A DNA stretch of 33,128 bases, from contig JBOFIR010000223.1 in the NCBI GenBank assembly GCA_051650265.1, forward strand, positions 1-33,128, in the 5' to 3' direction. The position numbers and the translations under genes were made by a program. This DNA comes from JBOFEH01 sp051650265. GTDB lineage: Bacteria; Bacillota; Clostridia; Lachnospirales; Cellulosilyticaceae. Positions 22,903 through 31,916 of this stretch are shown in pieces. Below the pieces are notes generated by a model. That model did not search any database and was not told the DNA's origin. It worked only from the letters and a program-made list of their open reading frames with translations. Every line of letters starts with the position of its first letter. The first letter of the stretch is position 1.

Positions 22903-24432
22903 ATGGCACACACAATTAAAATTTTTGATACCACATTAAGAGACGGCGAACAATCACCAGGATGTAGCATGAACCTGCAAGAGAAGGTTGAGCTTGCCCT
23001 ACAACTCGAACGACTCGGTGTGGATATTCTAGAAGCTGGTTTTGCCATTGCATCTCCTGGGGATTTCCAATCTGTTAAACACATTGCAAAAGCAGTTAAA
23101 CAAAGTACGGTTGCAAGTTTAGCCAGAGCACTCACAAAAGATATTGATGCAGCAGCAGAGGCTCTAAAGGGGGCTGTGCACCCACGCATCCATACCTTTA
23201 TTGCAACATCTGACATTCATATGCAATACAAATTGCGTAAGTCACCGGATGAGGTGCTTGAGACAGCTGTTGAGATGGTGAAATATGCGAAGAGATATTG
23301 TCAGGACATAGAGTTCTCGGCAGAAGATGCTTCAAGGAGTAATCCAGAGTTTCTCTATCGTATATTCCAGGCTGTAATCGCAGCAGGTGCAACAGTTATT
23401 AATGTGCCAGATACAGTAGGTTATACATCACCAGACGAGTTTTCAAAACTCATTGCAGGCATACGTGAAAATGTTAGTAACATTCACTTAGCAGATATTT
23501 CTGTGCATTGCCACAATGACCTGGGACTCGCAGTAGCTAACTCGCTTGCGGCAGCAAGAGCAGGTGCATCGCAAATCGAATGTACGGTCAACGGAATCGG
23601 TGAGCGTGCAGGAAATGCGGCGTTAGAGGAAATTGTGATGAACCTTCAGACCCGTAAAGATATTTATGGTCTAGGCTGTAATGTGAATACAAAGGAAATT
23701 TATAAGACAAGTAAATTATTAAGCAGTATTACAGGGGTAAGAGTACAGCCTAACAAGGCAATTGTAGGGGAGAACGCTTTTGCTCATGAATCAGGCATTC
23801 ACCAGCACGGTATACTAGCACACAAAGAGACTTATGAGATTATGACACCTGAATCCATAGGACTTACTGAAAATAAAATGGTGCTGGGTAAACACTCAGG
23901 CCGCCATGCTTTTGTGGATCGTATCACCTCTATGGGGTATAGCTTGGATGAAGAAGCCCTCAACAAGGCCTTTGCAGAATTCAAAGCTTTAGCTGATAAG
24001 AAGAAGGTGGTAACGGACCGCGATGTTGAGGCGCTTGTACTTCGCAAGTCCATTGTTGTACCAGAGACGTATAAACTCGATCGTTTTGTGATCAACTCAG
24101 GCAATACGATTACAGCAACATCTTCAGTAAGATTACTTTGCAAAACAGGAGCAGTGATTGAAGATGTCATGAGTTCTTATGATGGTCCAATTGATGCTTC
24201 TTATAAGGCAATTGATGCGATGGTAGGTAAGAAGTTCACTTTAGAAGACTTTGTGATCAACTCTGTAACAGGTGGAACAGATGCACAAGGTGAGGTTAAT
24301 GTGAAGATTAAATACCAAAATAAGAGCTACAATGGTCACGGTGTGAGCATGGATATCGTAGAAGCAAGTATCTTAGCATACATCTCAGCAATCAACAGTA
24401 TGTTGTATGACATTGAGATGGCAAAAGAATGA
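22903..24432 (+). CDS. leuA: 2-Isopropylmalate synthase
   Basis: A 509-residue enzyme condensing 2-ketoisovalerate with acetyl-CoA, the first committed step to leucine. The catalytic barrel shows DTTLRDGEQSPG (residues 10-21), the metal-binding VHCHNDLG and CTVNGIGERAGN. HESGIHQHG and LGKHSGRHAF mark the linker and the C-terminal regulatory domain (about 390-509), where leucine feedback is expected. Length matches the bacterial LeuA1 type rather than citramalate synthase, though CimA-like activity cannot be excluded by eye. A GGAGG site precedes the ATG. A terminator-like hairpin follows before leuC. Confidence 0.94.
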   Translation: MAHTIKIFDTTLRDGEQSPGCSMNLQEKVELALQLERLGVDILEAGFAIASPGDFQSVKHIAKAVKQSTVASLARALTKDIDAAAEALKGAVHPRIHTFIATSDIHMQYKLRKSPDEVLETAVEMVKYAKRYCQDIEFSAEDASRSNPEFLYRIFQAVIAAGATVINVPDTVGYTSPDEFSKLIAGIRENVSNIHLADISVHCHNDLGLAVANSLAAARAGASQIECTVNGIGERAGNAALEEIVMNLQTRKDIYGLGCNVNTKEIYKTSKLLSSITGVRVQPNKAIVGENAFAHESGIHQHGILAHKETYEIMTPESIGLTENKMVLGKHSGRHAFVDRITSMGYSLDEEALNKAFAEFKALADKKKVVTDRDVEALVLRKSIVVPETYKLDRFVINSGNTITATSSVRLLCKTGAVIEDVMSSYDGPIDASYKAIDAMVGKKFTLEDFVINSVTGGTDAQGEVNVKIKYQNKSYNGHGVSMDIVEASILAYISAINSMLYDIEMAKE

Positions 24433-24442
24433 ATGATAACCT

Positions 24443-24478
24443 GACCTAGGTAAGCATTTTGGCTTACCTAGGTTTCTT
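24443..24478 (+). terminator. Terminator-like hairpin inside the operon, leuA/leuC
   Basis: A 12- to 13-bp stem (24443-24455 with 24462-24474), 6-base loop and TTTCTT tail lie 10 bases after leuA. The remaining 39 bases before leuC contain its AAGGAGGG site and no properly spaced promoter, so the hairpin is probably leaky or acts in RNA processing, lowering the distal genes relative to the proximal ones. Confidence 0.7.
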
Positions 24479-24517
24479 AACAAATATAAAGAACTTATAA
24501 CAAGGAGGGAACAAACC

Positions 24518-25780
24518 ATGGGAATGACGATGACACAAAAAATATTAGCCGCTCATGCGGGACTTAGTGAAGTCAAAGCAGGTCAATTAATCGAGGCAGA
24601 TCTTGATCTGGTACTAGGAAATGATATTACAACACCTGTTGCAATTACAGAATTTAATAAAATTGGCATCACAGAGGTATTTGATCGTGAAAAAGTTGTA
24701 ATTGTACCAGACCACTTTACACCAAACAAAGATATCAAAGCAGCTGAGCAGTGTAAATGTGTAAGAACATTCGCTTATAGCAAAGAGATTACTAATTATT
24801 TTGAAGTGGGTGAAATGGGGATTGAACATGCGCTACTTCCTGAGAAAGGTTTGGTTGTTCCGGGGGATGTAGTGATTGGGGCAGACTCACATACTTGTAC
24901 ATATGGTGCACTAGGTGCCTTTTCTACAGGGATTGGAAGTACAGATATGGCAGCGGGTATGGCGACTGGAAAGGCTTGGTTTAAAGTACCATCAGCCATC
25001 AAGTTTGTCCTTACAGGTTGCCCTACGGCATTTGTAACGGGAAAAGATATTATTCTTCATATCATTGGGATGATTGGTGTAGATGGTGCACTTTATAAAT
25101 CCATGGAGTTTGTAGGGGATGGCATCAAACATCTTTCCATGGATTCACGCCTTGCTATGGCAAATATGGCTATTGAGGCTGGGGCGAAAAATGGGATCTT
25201 CCCAGTTGATGAAGTGACCCTTGACTATGTGAATGGTCGCACAAAGAAAAACTATACAGTCTATGCGGCGGATGAAGATGCGGTCTATGATCAGGTGATT
25301 ACGATCGACCTCGCTACGATTAGGCCAACAGTGGCATTTCCTCATTTACCAGAAAATACACGTACGATCGATGAAGTAGGAGAGATCCAAATTGATCAAG
25401 TAGTGATTGGGTCATGTACAAATGGTCGTATGGAGGACTTACGTATGGCTGCAAAAATCTTCAAAGGGCGTAAAGTAGCCAAAGGTGTACGTGCTATTGT
25501 ATTCCCAGGAACACAGCAAATCTACCTTGATGCCATCAGGGAAGGGATTATGGAGATTTTGATTGAAGCAGGATGTGTGGTAAGTACACCAACATGTGGA
25601 CCATGCCTTGGGGGACATATGGGAATTCTTGCAGCAGGCGAAAAGTGTGTGGCGACAACAAATCGTAACTTCGTAGGGCGTATGGGGCATGTAGAGTCAG
25701 AGATCTATCTTGCTAGTCCAGCAGTAGCAGCAGCTTCGGCTGTAACAGGTTATATTTCAAATCCAGAGAGTATCGCGTAA
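24518..25780 (+). CDS. leuC: 3-Isopropylmalate dehydratase large subunit
   Basis: A 420-residue aconitase-family protein that with LeuD converts 2- to 3-isopropylmalate. The [4Fe-4S] cluster ligands are visible in IGSCTNGR and TPTCGPCLGG. VIGADSHTCTYGALGAFSTG and VCxTTNRNF-like VATTNRNFVGRMGH complete the active-site pattern. The size, near 420, matches the short LeuC/HacA type of clostridia and archaea rather than the 465-residue enterobacterial form. A related homoaconitase activity is possible for this type, but the leu operon context argues for LeuC. leuD follows 15 bases later. Confidence 0.95.
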   Translation: MGMTMTQKILAAHAGLSEVKAGQLIEADLDLVLGNDITTPVAITEFNKIGITEVFDREKVVIVPDHFTPNKDIKAAEQCKCVRTFAYSKEITNYFEVGEMGIEHALLPEKGLVVPGDVVIGADSHTCTYGALGAFSTGIGSTDMAAGMATGKAWFKVPSAIKFVLTGCPTAFVTGKDIILHIIGMIGVDGALYKSMEFVGDGIKHLSMDSRLAMANMAIEAGAKNGIFPVDEVTLDYVNGRTKKNYTVYAADEDAVYDQVITIDLATIRPTVAFPHLPENTRTIDEVGEIQIDQVVIGSCTNGRMEDLRMAAKIFKGRKVAKGVRAIVFPGTQQIYLDAIREGIMEILIEAGCVVSTPTCGPCLGGHMGILAAGEKCVATTNRNFVGRMGHVESEIYLASPAVAAASAVTGYISNPESIA

Positions 25781-25795
25781 AGGAGGCAGAGTGTT

Positions 25796-26287
25796 ATGAA
25801 AGCAAAAGGAAAAGTTTTTCGCTACGGCGATAATGTAGATACAGACGTGATCATACCAGCACGTTACCTCAATACATCTGATCCAAAGGAATTAGCAAAA
25901 TTCTGTATGGAAGATATTGATCCAGGGTTTGTGAAGGAAGTTCAGGAGGGCGACCTGATCGTTGCGGACAAAAACTTTGGATGTGGCTCTTCAAGAGAGC
26001 ATGCGCCAATTGCAATTAAGGCAGCAGGGGTATCTTGCGTCATTGCAAAATCTTTTGCACGTATTTTCTATCGTAATGCAATTAATATAGGTTTACCGAT
26101 TCTTGAATGCGCAGCAGCAGTAGAGGCCATTGAAAAAGGTGATGTGTTGGAAGTAGACTTTGCTGATGGTCTTATCACCAATGTGACAAAAGGAGAAACC
26201 TATCAAGCAGAGCCGTTTCCGGAGTTTATGCAGCGTATTATGGCTGCGAATGGACTTGTAGGTTATGTGAAACAAAACAGAGAATAG
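25796..26287 (+). CDS. leuD: 3-Isopropylmalate dehydratase small subunit
   Basis: A 163-residue swivel-domain subunit partnering LeuC. It starts with KGKVFRYGDNVDTDVIIPARY, carries the substrate-recognition loop GCGSSREHAP and the KSFARIFYRNAINIGLP segment. Length matches the short LeuD type that pairs with the 420-residue LeuC. It is preceded by AAAGGAGG and its stop codon overlaps the ribosome site of leuB. Confidence 0.95.
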   Translation: MKAKGKVFRYGDNVDTDVIIPARYLNTSDPKELAKFCMEDIDPGFVKEVQEGDLIVADKNFGCGSSREHAPIAIKAAGVSCVIAKSFARIFYRNAINIGLPILECAAAVEAIEKGDVLEVDFADGLITNVTKGETYQAEPFPEFMQRIMAANGLVGYVKQNRE

Positions 26288-26298
26288 AGGTGAGCAAC

Positions 26299-27384
26299 AT
26301 GTATCGTATTGTGACATTGCCAGGGGATGGCATCGGGCCAGAAATCGTAAGAGAAGCCATTAAAGTATTAGATCAAGTGGGTAAAGTATACAATCATGAG
26401 TTTACCTATAAAGAGCATTTGATTGGAGATATTGCGCTAGAAAAGACAAACTGCTCTTTGCCACAAGAGACAGTGGATGCTTGTAAGCAGGCAGATGCTG
26501 TGCTCCTTGGTGCAGTAGGAGGCCCTGTGGGGGAAAATAGATGGGCCAATCATCCTACAGGGGATCGCCCTGAAAAAGGGCTTCTAAAGATCAGGGCAGA
26601 GCTCAATCTATTCTCTAATCTTAGACCAGCTATTCTTTACAAACAGCTGAAAGAGGCTTCACCAATAAAGGAGTCAATTATAGGGGATCAGCTAGATCTT
26701 ATGATTGTAAGAGAACTTACAAGTGGTGTGTATTTTGGAAAGAAAACGCGTACGAACCAAGAAAATCAAGAAGAAACGTATGCGGTAGATGAACTATACT
26801 ATCAGGTTAGTGAAATCAGAAGAGTTGTTAAGGTAGGGTTTGATATTGCCATGAAGCGCGGAAAAAAAGTTGTAGTTGTGGATAAAGCCAATGTGCTTGA
26901 GACATCCAGACTATGGCGAGAAGTTGTTGCAGAGGTAGCTAGGAAATACCCTGAAGTAACTTATAGTCATATGTATGTTGACAATGCAGCGATGCAGCTC
27001 ATTGTTAATCCAAAGCAGTTTGATGTGCTGATCACAGAAAACATGTTTGGCGATATTTTATCAGATGAAGCGAGTATGCTGACAGGATCAATAGGGATGC
27101 TCCCATCAGCAAGCTTAAGTGATACAAAGCTTGGTCTTTATGAACCAAGTCATGGTAGTGCACCGGATATTGCAGGGCAAGATCTTGCCAATCCGATTGC
27201 GACGATCTTATCAGTGGCGATGATGCTACGTTATTCATTCGATCTTGAAACGGAAGCAAGAGCGATTGAAAATGCAGTGGAGGCAGTACTTGATCAAGGC
27301 TATCGTACGGGAGATATTATGAGTGAGGGCATGTGCCTCATTGGAACGGAAAAAATGGGAAGTTTGATTTGTGAACATATTTAA
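26299..27384 (+). CDS. leuB: 3-Isopropylmalate dehydrogenase
   Basis: A 361-residue NAD-dependent oxidative decarboxylase making 2-ketoisocaproate. Visible: LPGDGIGPEIVREA (residues 7-20), LGAVGGP, RAELNLFSNLRPA, substrate-binding RELTSGVYFG, VDKANVLETSRLWR and the Mg2+ site FGDILSDEASM. The nucleotide region includes EPSHGSAPDIAGQDLANPIA. The ATG at 26299 is chosen because AGAGG lies 8 bases upstream; an in-frame GTG at 26290 falls within that site. Completes the leucine branch. Confidence 0.95.
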   Translation: MYRIVTLPGDGIGPEIVREAIKVLDQVGKVYNHEFTYKEHLIGDIALEKTNCSLPQETVDACKQADAVLLGAVGGPVGENRWANHPTGDRPEKGLLKIRAELNLFSNLRPAILYKQLKEASPIKESIIGDQLDLMIVRELTSGVYFGKKTRTNQENQEETYAVDELYYQVSEIRRVVKVGFDIAMKRGKKVVVVDKANVLETSRLWREVVAEVARKYPEVTYSHMYVDNAAMQLIVNPKQFDVLITENMFGDILSDEASMLTGSIGMLPSASLSDTKLGLYEPSHGSAPDIAGQDLANPIATILSVAMMLRYSFDLETEARAIENAVEAVLDQGYRTGDIMSEGMCLIGTEKMGSLICEHI

Positions 27385-27399
27385 TAGGAGGCGATCAGA

Positions 27400-28278
27400 A
27401 TGAGTCGTATCATTTATTTAGATGGGCAGTTTGTGCCAGAAGAAGAAGCGAAAGTATCAGTATTTGACCATGGCGTACTTTATGGAGATGGTGTGTTTGA
27501 GGGCATTAGAGCTTACAATGGCCGTATTTTCAAATGCGAGGAGCATATTGATCGTTTATATGCTGCAGCGAAAGCAATCATGTTGACGATTCCTATGACA
27601 AAAGAAGAGATGACAAATGTACTTCTTGAGACATGCCGTCAAAATGAAATTCGTGATGGGTATATTCGTCTGGTTGTGACACGTGGAAAAGGAGACTTAG
27701 GTCTTAACCCTGTGAGCTGTCCTCAGGCAACAGTATTCTGCATTGCAGGAAGTATTACACTTTATCCAGAAGAAATGTATGAAAAAGGTATGCCAATCAT
27801 CACAGCGGCACAAAGAAGAAACAAAGCAACGATTGTGGATCCACAGGTAAAATCACTTAACTACCTCAATAACATCCTTGCAAAGCTTGAAGCAAACCGT
27901 GCAGGCGTACCAGAGGCGCTCATGCTCAATCATGATGGGATTGTAGCAGAGTGTACAGGTGATAATATCTTTATCGTAAGAAAGGGTGTGATCTACACAC
28001 CACCAATTCATCTTGGAATCTTAGATGGTATCACACGTAACACAGTGATTGATCTTGCAAGAGAACTTGGCTATGAAGTGAGAGAATCAGAATTCACTTT
28101 ATTCAACGTCTACAATGCAGATGAGTGTTTCCTTACAGGGACAGCAGCAGAAGCGATTGCTGTAACGAACGTAGATGGTAGAGTGATTGGTGATGGTGTC
28201 GCAGGACCGATTACAAAAGCGCTTCTTAAAGCGTTCAAAGAATATGCAAATAGCAATGGAACAGATATTGATAAATAA
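27400..28278 (+). CDS. ilvE: Branched-chain amino acid aminotransferase (class IV)
   Basis: A 292-residue pyridoxal-phosphate enzyme that aminates the three branched-chain keto acids with glutamate. The fold-type IV signature is present: FDHGVLYGDGVFEGIRAYNG near the start, the Schiff-base Lys151 in PQVKSLNYLNN and the cofactor-binding ECTGDNIFIV and FLTGTAAEAIAV. D-amino acid transaminase belongs to the same fold, but the DGVFEGIRAY motif and operon place favour IlvE. A TAGGAGGCGA site precedes the ATG. Confidence 0.93.
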   Translation: MSRIIYLDGQFVPEEEAKVSVFDHGVLYGDGVFEGIRAYNGRIFKCEEHIDRLYAAAKAIMLTIPMTKEEMTNVLLETCRQNEIRDGYIRLVVTRGKGDLGLNPVSCPQATVFCIAGSITLYPEEMYEKGMPIITAAQRRNKATIVDPQVKSLNYLNNILAKLEANRAGVPEALMLNHDGIVAECTGDNIFIVRKGVIYTPPIHLGILDGITRNTVIDLARELGYEVRESEFTLFNVYNADECFLTGTAAEAIAVTNVDGRVIGDGVAGPITKALLKAFKEYANSNGTDIDK

Positions 28279-28288
28279 AACAACTTTT

Positions 28289-28312
28289 AACCGTACTCTC
28301 ATGGGTACGGTT
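28289..28312 (+). promoter_or_regulatory. Hairpin between ilvE and ilvD
   Basis: An 8-bp perfect stem (28289-28296 with 28305-28312) with an 8-base loop sits 10 bases after the ilvE stop and 10 before the ilvD ribosome site. There is no T run, so it is unlikely to end transcription; an effect on RNA stability or processing is possible. Confidence 0.4.
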
Positions 28313-28335
28313 ATATGGCATTAGGAGGAAAAATC

Positions 28336-29997
28336 ATGAGAAGTGATCGTATTAAAGAGGGTGTGGCAAGAGCGCCACATCGTTCATTATTCAAAGGAAT
28401 GGGTTATATTGATGAGGAGATCAAAGCACCACTTATTGGTGTTGTCTCAGCAAAAAGTGAGATTGTACCAGGGCATATGCATCTTGATCAAATCACAGAA
28501 GCTGTTAAAGCAGGGATTCGTATGGCTGGTGGAACGCCTATCGAAATTCCAGCAATTGGTGTATGTGATGGGATTGCTATGGGTCATGAAGGGATGAAGT
28601 ACTCTCTTGTGACAAGAGAACTTATTGCAGATTCTATTGAATGTATGGCAATGGCACATGCTTTTGACGGCTTGGTGCTGGTACCAAACTGTGACAAGAT
28701 CGTACCAGGAATGCTTATGGGGGCAGCGCGTATGAACTTGCCAACAGCACTTGTAAGTGGTGGTCCGATGCTTGCTGGAAACGTAGGGGGTAAGAAGGTG
28801 AGTCTTTCATTGATATTTGAAGCAGTAGGTGCTTACAATGCAGGAAAGATGACTGCGGATGAATTGTTAGAGTATGAAGAGAATACTTGCCCAAGCTGCG
28901 GCTCATGTTCGGGGATGTTTACAGCCAATAGTATGAACTGTATGACAGAGGTACTAGGGATTGCACTTCCAGGCAATGGTAGTATTCCAGCGGTGTATGC
29001 AGAGCGTATTCGCCTAGCGAAGAAGACTGGCCTTGCCATCATGAAGATGGTACATGAAGATATTCGTATGCGTGATATTCTCACAGCGGATGCCTTTGAA
29101 AATGCACTGACAGTGGATATGGCGCTTGGATGCAGTACGAATACGATGCTTCACTTGCCAGCAATTGCTCATGAAGCAGGGGTGAGTATCAATCTTGATA
29201 TGGCCAATGCAATCAGTAGTCGTACACCAAACCTATGTAAATTAGCACCAGCAGGCCCGCATCATATGGAAGATCTGTATTTTGCAGGTGGTGTCGCTGT
29301 AGTCATGAAAGAACTTACGAAGAAAAATTTATTACATACAGAGATTGTGACTGTAACAGGTGAGACGATTGAGAATAACTTAAAAGCCGTATGGAACAAA
29401 AATGAAGAAGTGATTAGACCACTTGAAAATCCTTATTCTGAAACAGGTGGGATCGCGGTACTAAGAGGGAATATTGCTGTAGATGGCTGTGTGGTGAAAC
29501 GTTCTGCGGTAGCAAAAGAAATGCTTGTACACCGTGGACCAGCAAAAGTCTACAATAGTGAAGAAGAAGCAAGTGCAGCCATTGCTGCAGGGGAGATTGA
29601 GAAAGGTGATGTGCTGGTGATTCGCTATGAAGGTCCAAAAGGTGGTCCGGGTATGCGTGAAATGCTCTCGCCAACATCTGTTCTTGCGGGTATGGGGCTT
29701 GATAAAGATGTGGCACTGATTACAGATGGTCGTTTCTCAGGTGCAACACGAGGCGCATCTATTGGTCATGTGTCACCAGAAGCAGCTGAAGGGGGGCTGA
29801 TCGCCTTTGTAGAAAATGGGGATCAGATCGCTATCAATATGAATGAATGTACGATTACACTTGATATTGATGAAGAAATATTAGCGCAAAGAAGAGCGGC
29901 ATGGATAAAACCAGAACCTAAGGTAAAACATGGTTACCTTGCACGCTACGCACAACTTGTTACTTCTGCAAGTACAGGAGCAATCTTTAAGTCATAA
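28336..29997 (+). CDS. ilvD: Dihydroxyacid dehydratase
   Basis: A 553-residue iron-sulfur dehydratase producing 2-ketoisovalerate and 2-keto-3-methylvalerate. Cluster cysteines appear in VLVPNCDKIVPGM and in NTCPSCGSCSGMFTANSMNC; GCSTNTMLHLPA, GPKGGPGMREML and TDGRFSGATRGASIGHVSPEA are the other hallmarks. Such enzymes are oxygen-sensitive when they carry a [4Fe-4S] cluster, consistent with an anaerobe, but the cluster type is not decided here. The ATG at 28336 has TTAGGAGG 8 bases upstream; the ATG at 28315 is upstream of that site and is not used. Confidence 0.96.
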   Translation: MRSDRIKEGVARAPHRSLFKGMGYIDEEIKAPLIGVVSAKSEIVPGHMHLDQITEAVKAGIRMAGGTPIEIPAIGVCDGIAMGHEGMKYSLVTRELIADSIECMAMAHAFDGLVLVPNCDKIVPGMLMGAARMNLPTALVSGGPMLAGNVGGKKVSLSLIFEAVGAYNAGKMTADELLEYEENTCPSCGSCSGMFTANSMNCMTEVLGIALPGNGSIPAVYAERIRLAKKTGLAIMKMVHEDIRMRDILTADAFENALTVDMALGCSTNTMLHLPAIAHEAGVSINLDMANAISSRTPNLCKLAPAGPHHMEDLYFAGGVAVVMKELTKKNLLHTEIVTVTGETIENNLKAVWNKNEEVIRPLENPYSETGGIAVLRGNIAVDGCVVKRSAVAKEMLVHRGPAKVYNSEEEASAAIAAGEIEKGDVLVIRYEGPKGGPGMREMLSPTSVLAGMGLDKDVALITDGRFSGATRGASIGHVSPEAAEGGLIAFVENGDQIAINMNECTITLDIDEEILAQRRAAWIKPEPKVKHGYLARYAQLVTSASTGAIFKS

Positions 29998-30017
29998 CAG
30001 TTAGGAGGAGGGGTGTC

Positions 30018-31682
30018 ATGAAATTAAATGGTTCAGAGATATTAATGAGATGTTTGATTGAACAAGGTGTTGATACAGTATTTGGTTATCCAGGGGGAGC
30101 GGTGCTTAATATTTATGACGCACTGTATAAGCATAGTGAGCAAATCACACATATTCTTACTGCCCATGAGCAGGGGGCTTCCCATGCAGCGGATGGCTAT
30201 GCAAGAGCAACAGGTAAGGTAGGTGTTTGTATCGCAACTTCTGGGCCAGGGGCAACAAACTTGGTAACGGGTATTGCAACTGCCTATATGGATTCAGTGC
30301 CAATGGTAGCGATTACAGGAAATGTAGGGAGACCGCTCCTTGGAAAAGATAGTTTTCAAGAGGTGGATATATCAGGGGTGACGATGCCAATCACCAAGCA
30401 CAACTACATTGTCAAAGACATTACAAAATTAGCGGATACGATTCGCGAAGCATTCTACATCGCGCAGGAGGGAAGACCGGGGCCAGTGCTGATTGATATT
30501 CCGAAGGATATCACGGCGCTAGAGTATGAGTATGTAGAGGCAACGCCGCGTAAGGTGCTTCCGCGTATCCATACTATTAAGCAAAAAGATATAGAAGCAG
30601 GGCTGCAGATGATCAAGGGATCAAAGAAACCACTTATCTATGCAGGTGGTGGGATTATCTCTGCCAATGCTCATGAAGAACTATTGACTTTTGCAGAGCT
30701 GATTCAAGCACCTGTGTCTACCTCTCTTATGGGGGCAGGTGGTTTTCCTGAGACACACTGGCTTGCGACGGAAATGATCGGGATGCATGGCAGTAAGGCT
30801 TCTAACTTAGCTGCTACAGAGTGTGATCTACTCATTGCTGTTGGGGCAAGGTTTAGTGACCGTGTTACGAGTAGTGTGGCAACTTTTGCACCCCATGCAC
30901 AGATTCTACATATTGATGTAGACCCTGCAGAGGTGGGTAAGAACATTGCAGTTTATCAGTCTGTTTTGGGTGATGCGAGAGAGGTACTACGTACGCTCTG
31001 TGATCTGCTTGACCAGCAAGAGCATACAGAATGGGTAGAAAAAGTGCGGACGTGGAAAGAGGAGTTCCACTTTGACTACCAAAGAGATGAGCGTCTTAGA
31101 CCCCAGTTTATCATGGAAACGATCTATGAGCAGACAAAGGGTGAGGCAATCGTGACCACAGAAGTGGGGCAACACCAAATGTGGGCAGCCCAGTTTTATA
31201 AGTTTTCCAAGCCACGTACACTTATTACTTCGGGTGGACTGGGCACTATGGGTTATGGTACAGGTGCGAGTATCGGAGCGCAGCTTGGCATGCGAGGCAA
31301 GCAAGTGGTCCATGTAGCTGGGGATGGTTCATTTAGGATGAATTGCAATGAGTTGGCGACGATTGCTTACTATGATGTCCCCGTGATTATTGTACTCCTC
31401 AATAACAGTGTTCTGGGAATGGTACGTCAGTGGCAAAGTCTCTTCTATGAGGGGCGCTACTCTCAGACAGTGCTCGATCGTGGACCAGACTTTGTAAAAT
31501 TGGCAGAAGCGTATGGTATCATGGCTTATGAAATCACTACGCAAGAAGCGTTTAAAGAATGTTTTGCTAAGGCGTTAGACTTAGGGCATCCGATCCTTTT
31601 GAATTGCCGGATTGATCTAGATGAAAAAGTACTGCCAATGGTCGCGCCTGGTGCACCTATTAATCACTTAATTGTCGAATAA
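30018..31682 (+). CDS. ilvB: Acetolactate synthase large subunit, second copy (canonical)
   Basis: A 554-residue enzyme of the biosynthetic acetohydroxyacid synthase type. It has FGYPGGAVLNIYDAL, catalytic Glu51 in AHEQGASHAADGYAR, FQEVDISGVTMPITKHNY, TTEVGQHQMW, GDGSFRMNCNELAT and, unlike the first copy, the canonical MVRQWQSLFYEGRYSQT with Trp472. It should therefore accept 2-ketobutyrate for isoleucine as well as pyruvate. It is the last gene of the operon, 20 bases after ilvD behind TTAGGAGGAGG. No second small subunit follows, so it probably shares IlvN with the first copy. Confidence 0.94.
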   Translation: MKLNGSEILMRCLIEQGVDTVFGYPGGAVLNIYDALYKHSEQITHILTAHEQGASHAADGYARATGKVGVCIATSGPGATNLVTGIATAYMDSVPMVAITGNVGRPLLGKDSFQEVDISGVTMPITKHNYIVKDITKLADTIREAFYIAQEGRPGPVLIDIPKDITALEYEYVEATPRKVLPRIHTIKQKDIEAGLQMIKGSKKPLIYAGGGIISANAHEELLTFAELIQAPVSTSLMGAGGFPETHWLATEMIGMHGSKASNLAATECDLLIAVGARFSDRVTSSVATFAPHAQILHIDVDPAEVGKNIAVYQSVLGDAREVLRTLCDLLDQQEHTEWVEKVRTWKEEFHFDYQRDERLRPQFIMETIYEQTKGEAIVTTEVGQHQMWAAQFYKFSKPRTLITSGGLGTMGYGTGASIGAQLGMRGKQVVHVAGDGSFRMNCNELATIAYYDVPVIIVLLNNSVLGMVRQWQSLFYEGRYSQTVLDRGPDFVKLAEAYGIMAYEITTQEAFKECFAKALDLGHPILLNCRIDLDEKVLPMVAPGAPINHLIVE

Positions 31683-31684
31683 GA

Positions 31685-31726
31685 AAAGCCCTAAAATGTC
31701 ACACTACATTTTAGGGCTTTATTTTT
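31685..31726 (+). terminator. Terminator of the ilv-leu operon
   Basis: A 15-bp perfect stem (31685-31699 with 31706-31720), 6-base loop and ATTTTT tail directly after ilvB2. Confidence 0.93.
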
Positions 31727-31755
31727 GGTCATGGTCTCACCAGAGGTCTCTAAAA

Positions 31756-31801
31756 ATCTTGACAAGATGTACGTAGGGGTATTTGATGTATACAAGATGT
31801 A
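31756..31801. promoter_or_regulatory. Palindrome and spaced direct repeats upstream of the ADP-ribosylglycohydrolase gene
   Basis: ATCTTG-A-CAAGAT (31756-31768) is a perfect 13-bp palindrome. ACAAGATGTA occurs at 31762-31771 and exactly again at 31792-31801, 30 bp apart, about three helical turns. The array ends 3 bases before the -35 box, as for an operator of an unidentified regulator. Confidence 0.45.
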
Positions 31802-31804
31802 AGA

Positions 31805-31833
31805 TTGTAAAATTTCAGAACATATGTTATATT
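31805..31833 (+). promoter_or_regulatory. Putative promoter of the ADP-ribosylglycohydrolase gene
   Basis: TTGTAA (31805-31810) and TATATT (31828-31833) are 17 bases apart. The leader of about 75 bases ends in a TTGGAGGTG ribosome site. Confidence 0.55.
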
Positions 31834-31916
31834 ATATAAAAATAAGTTAATTCAATCACAAATAGTAAGACATTGTTACAAAATCAAGTGAAGCAGTCGC
31901 TTGGAGGTGCGAAGGT

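Noticed and set aside
24477..24501. TTAACA and TATAAC before leuC as a possible promoter.
   Set aside because: The spacer is only 13 bases and the transcript would start inside the ribosome binding site.
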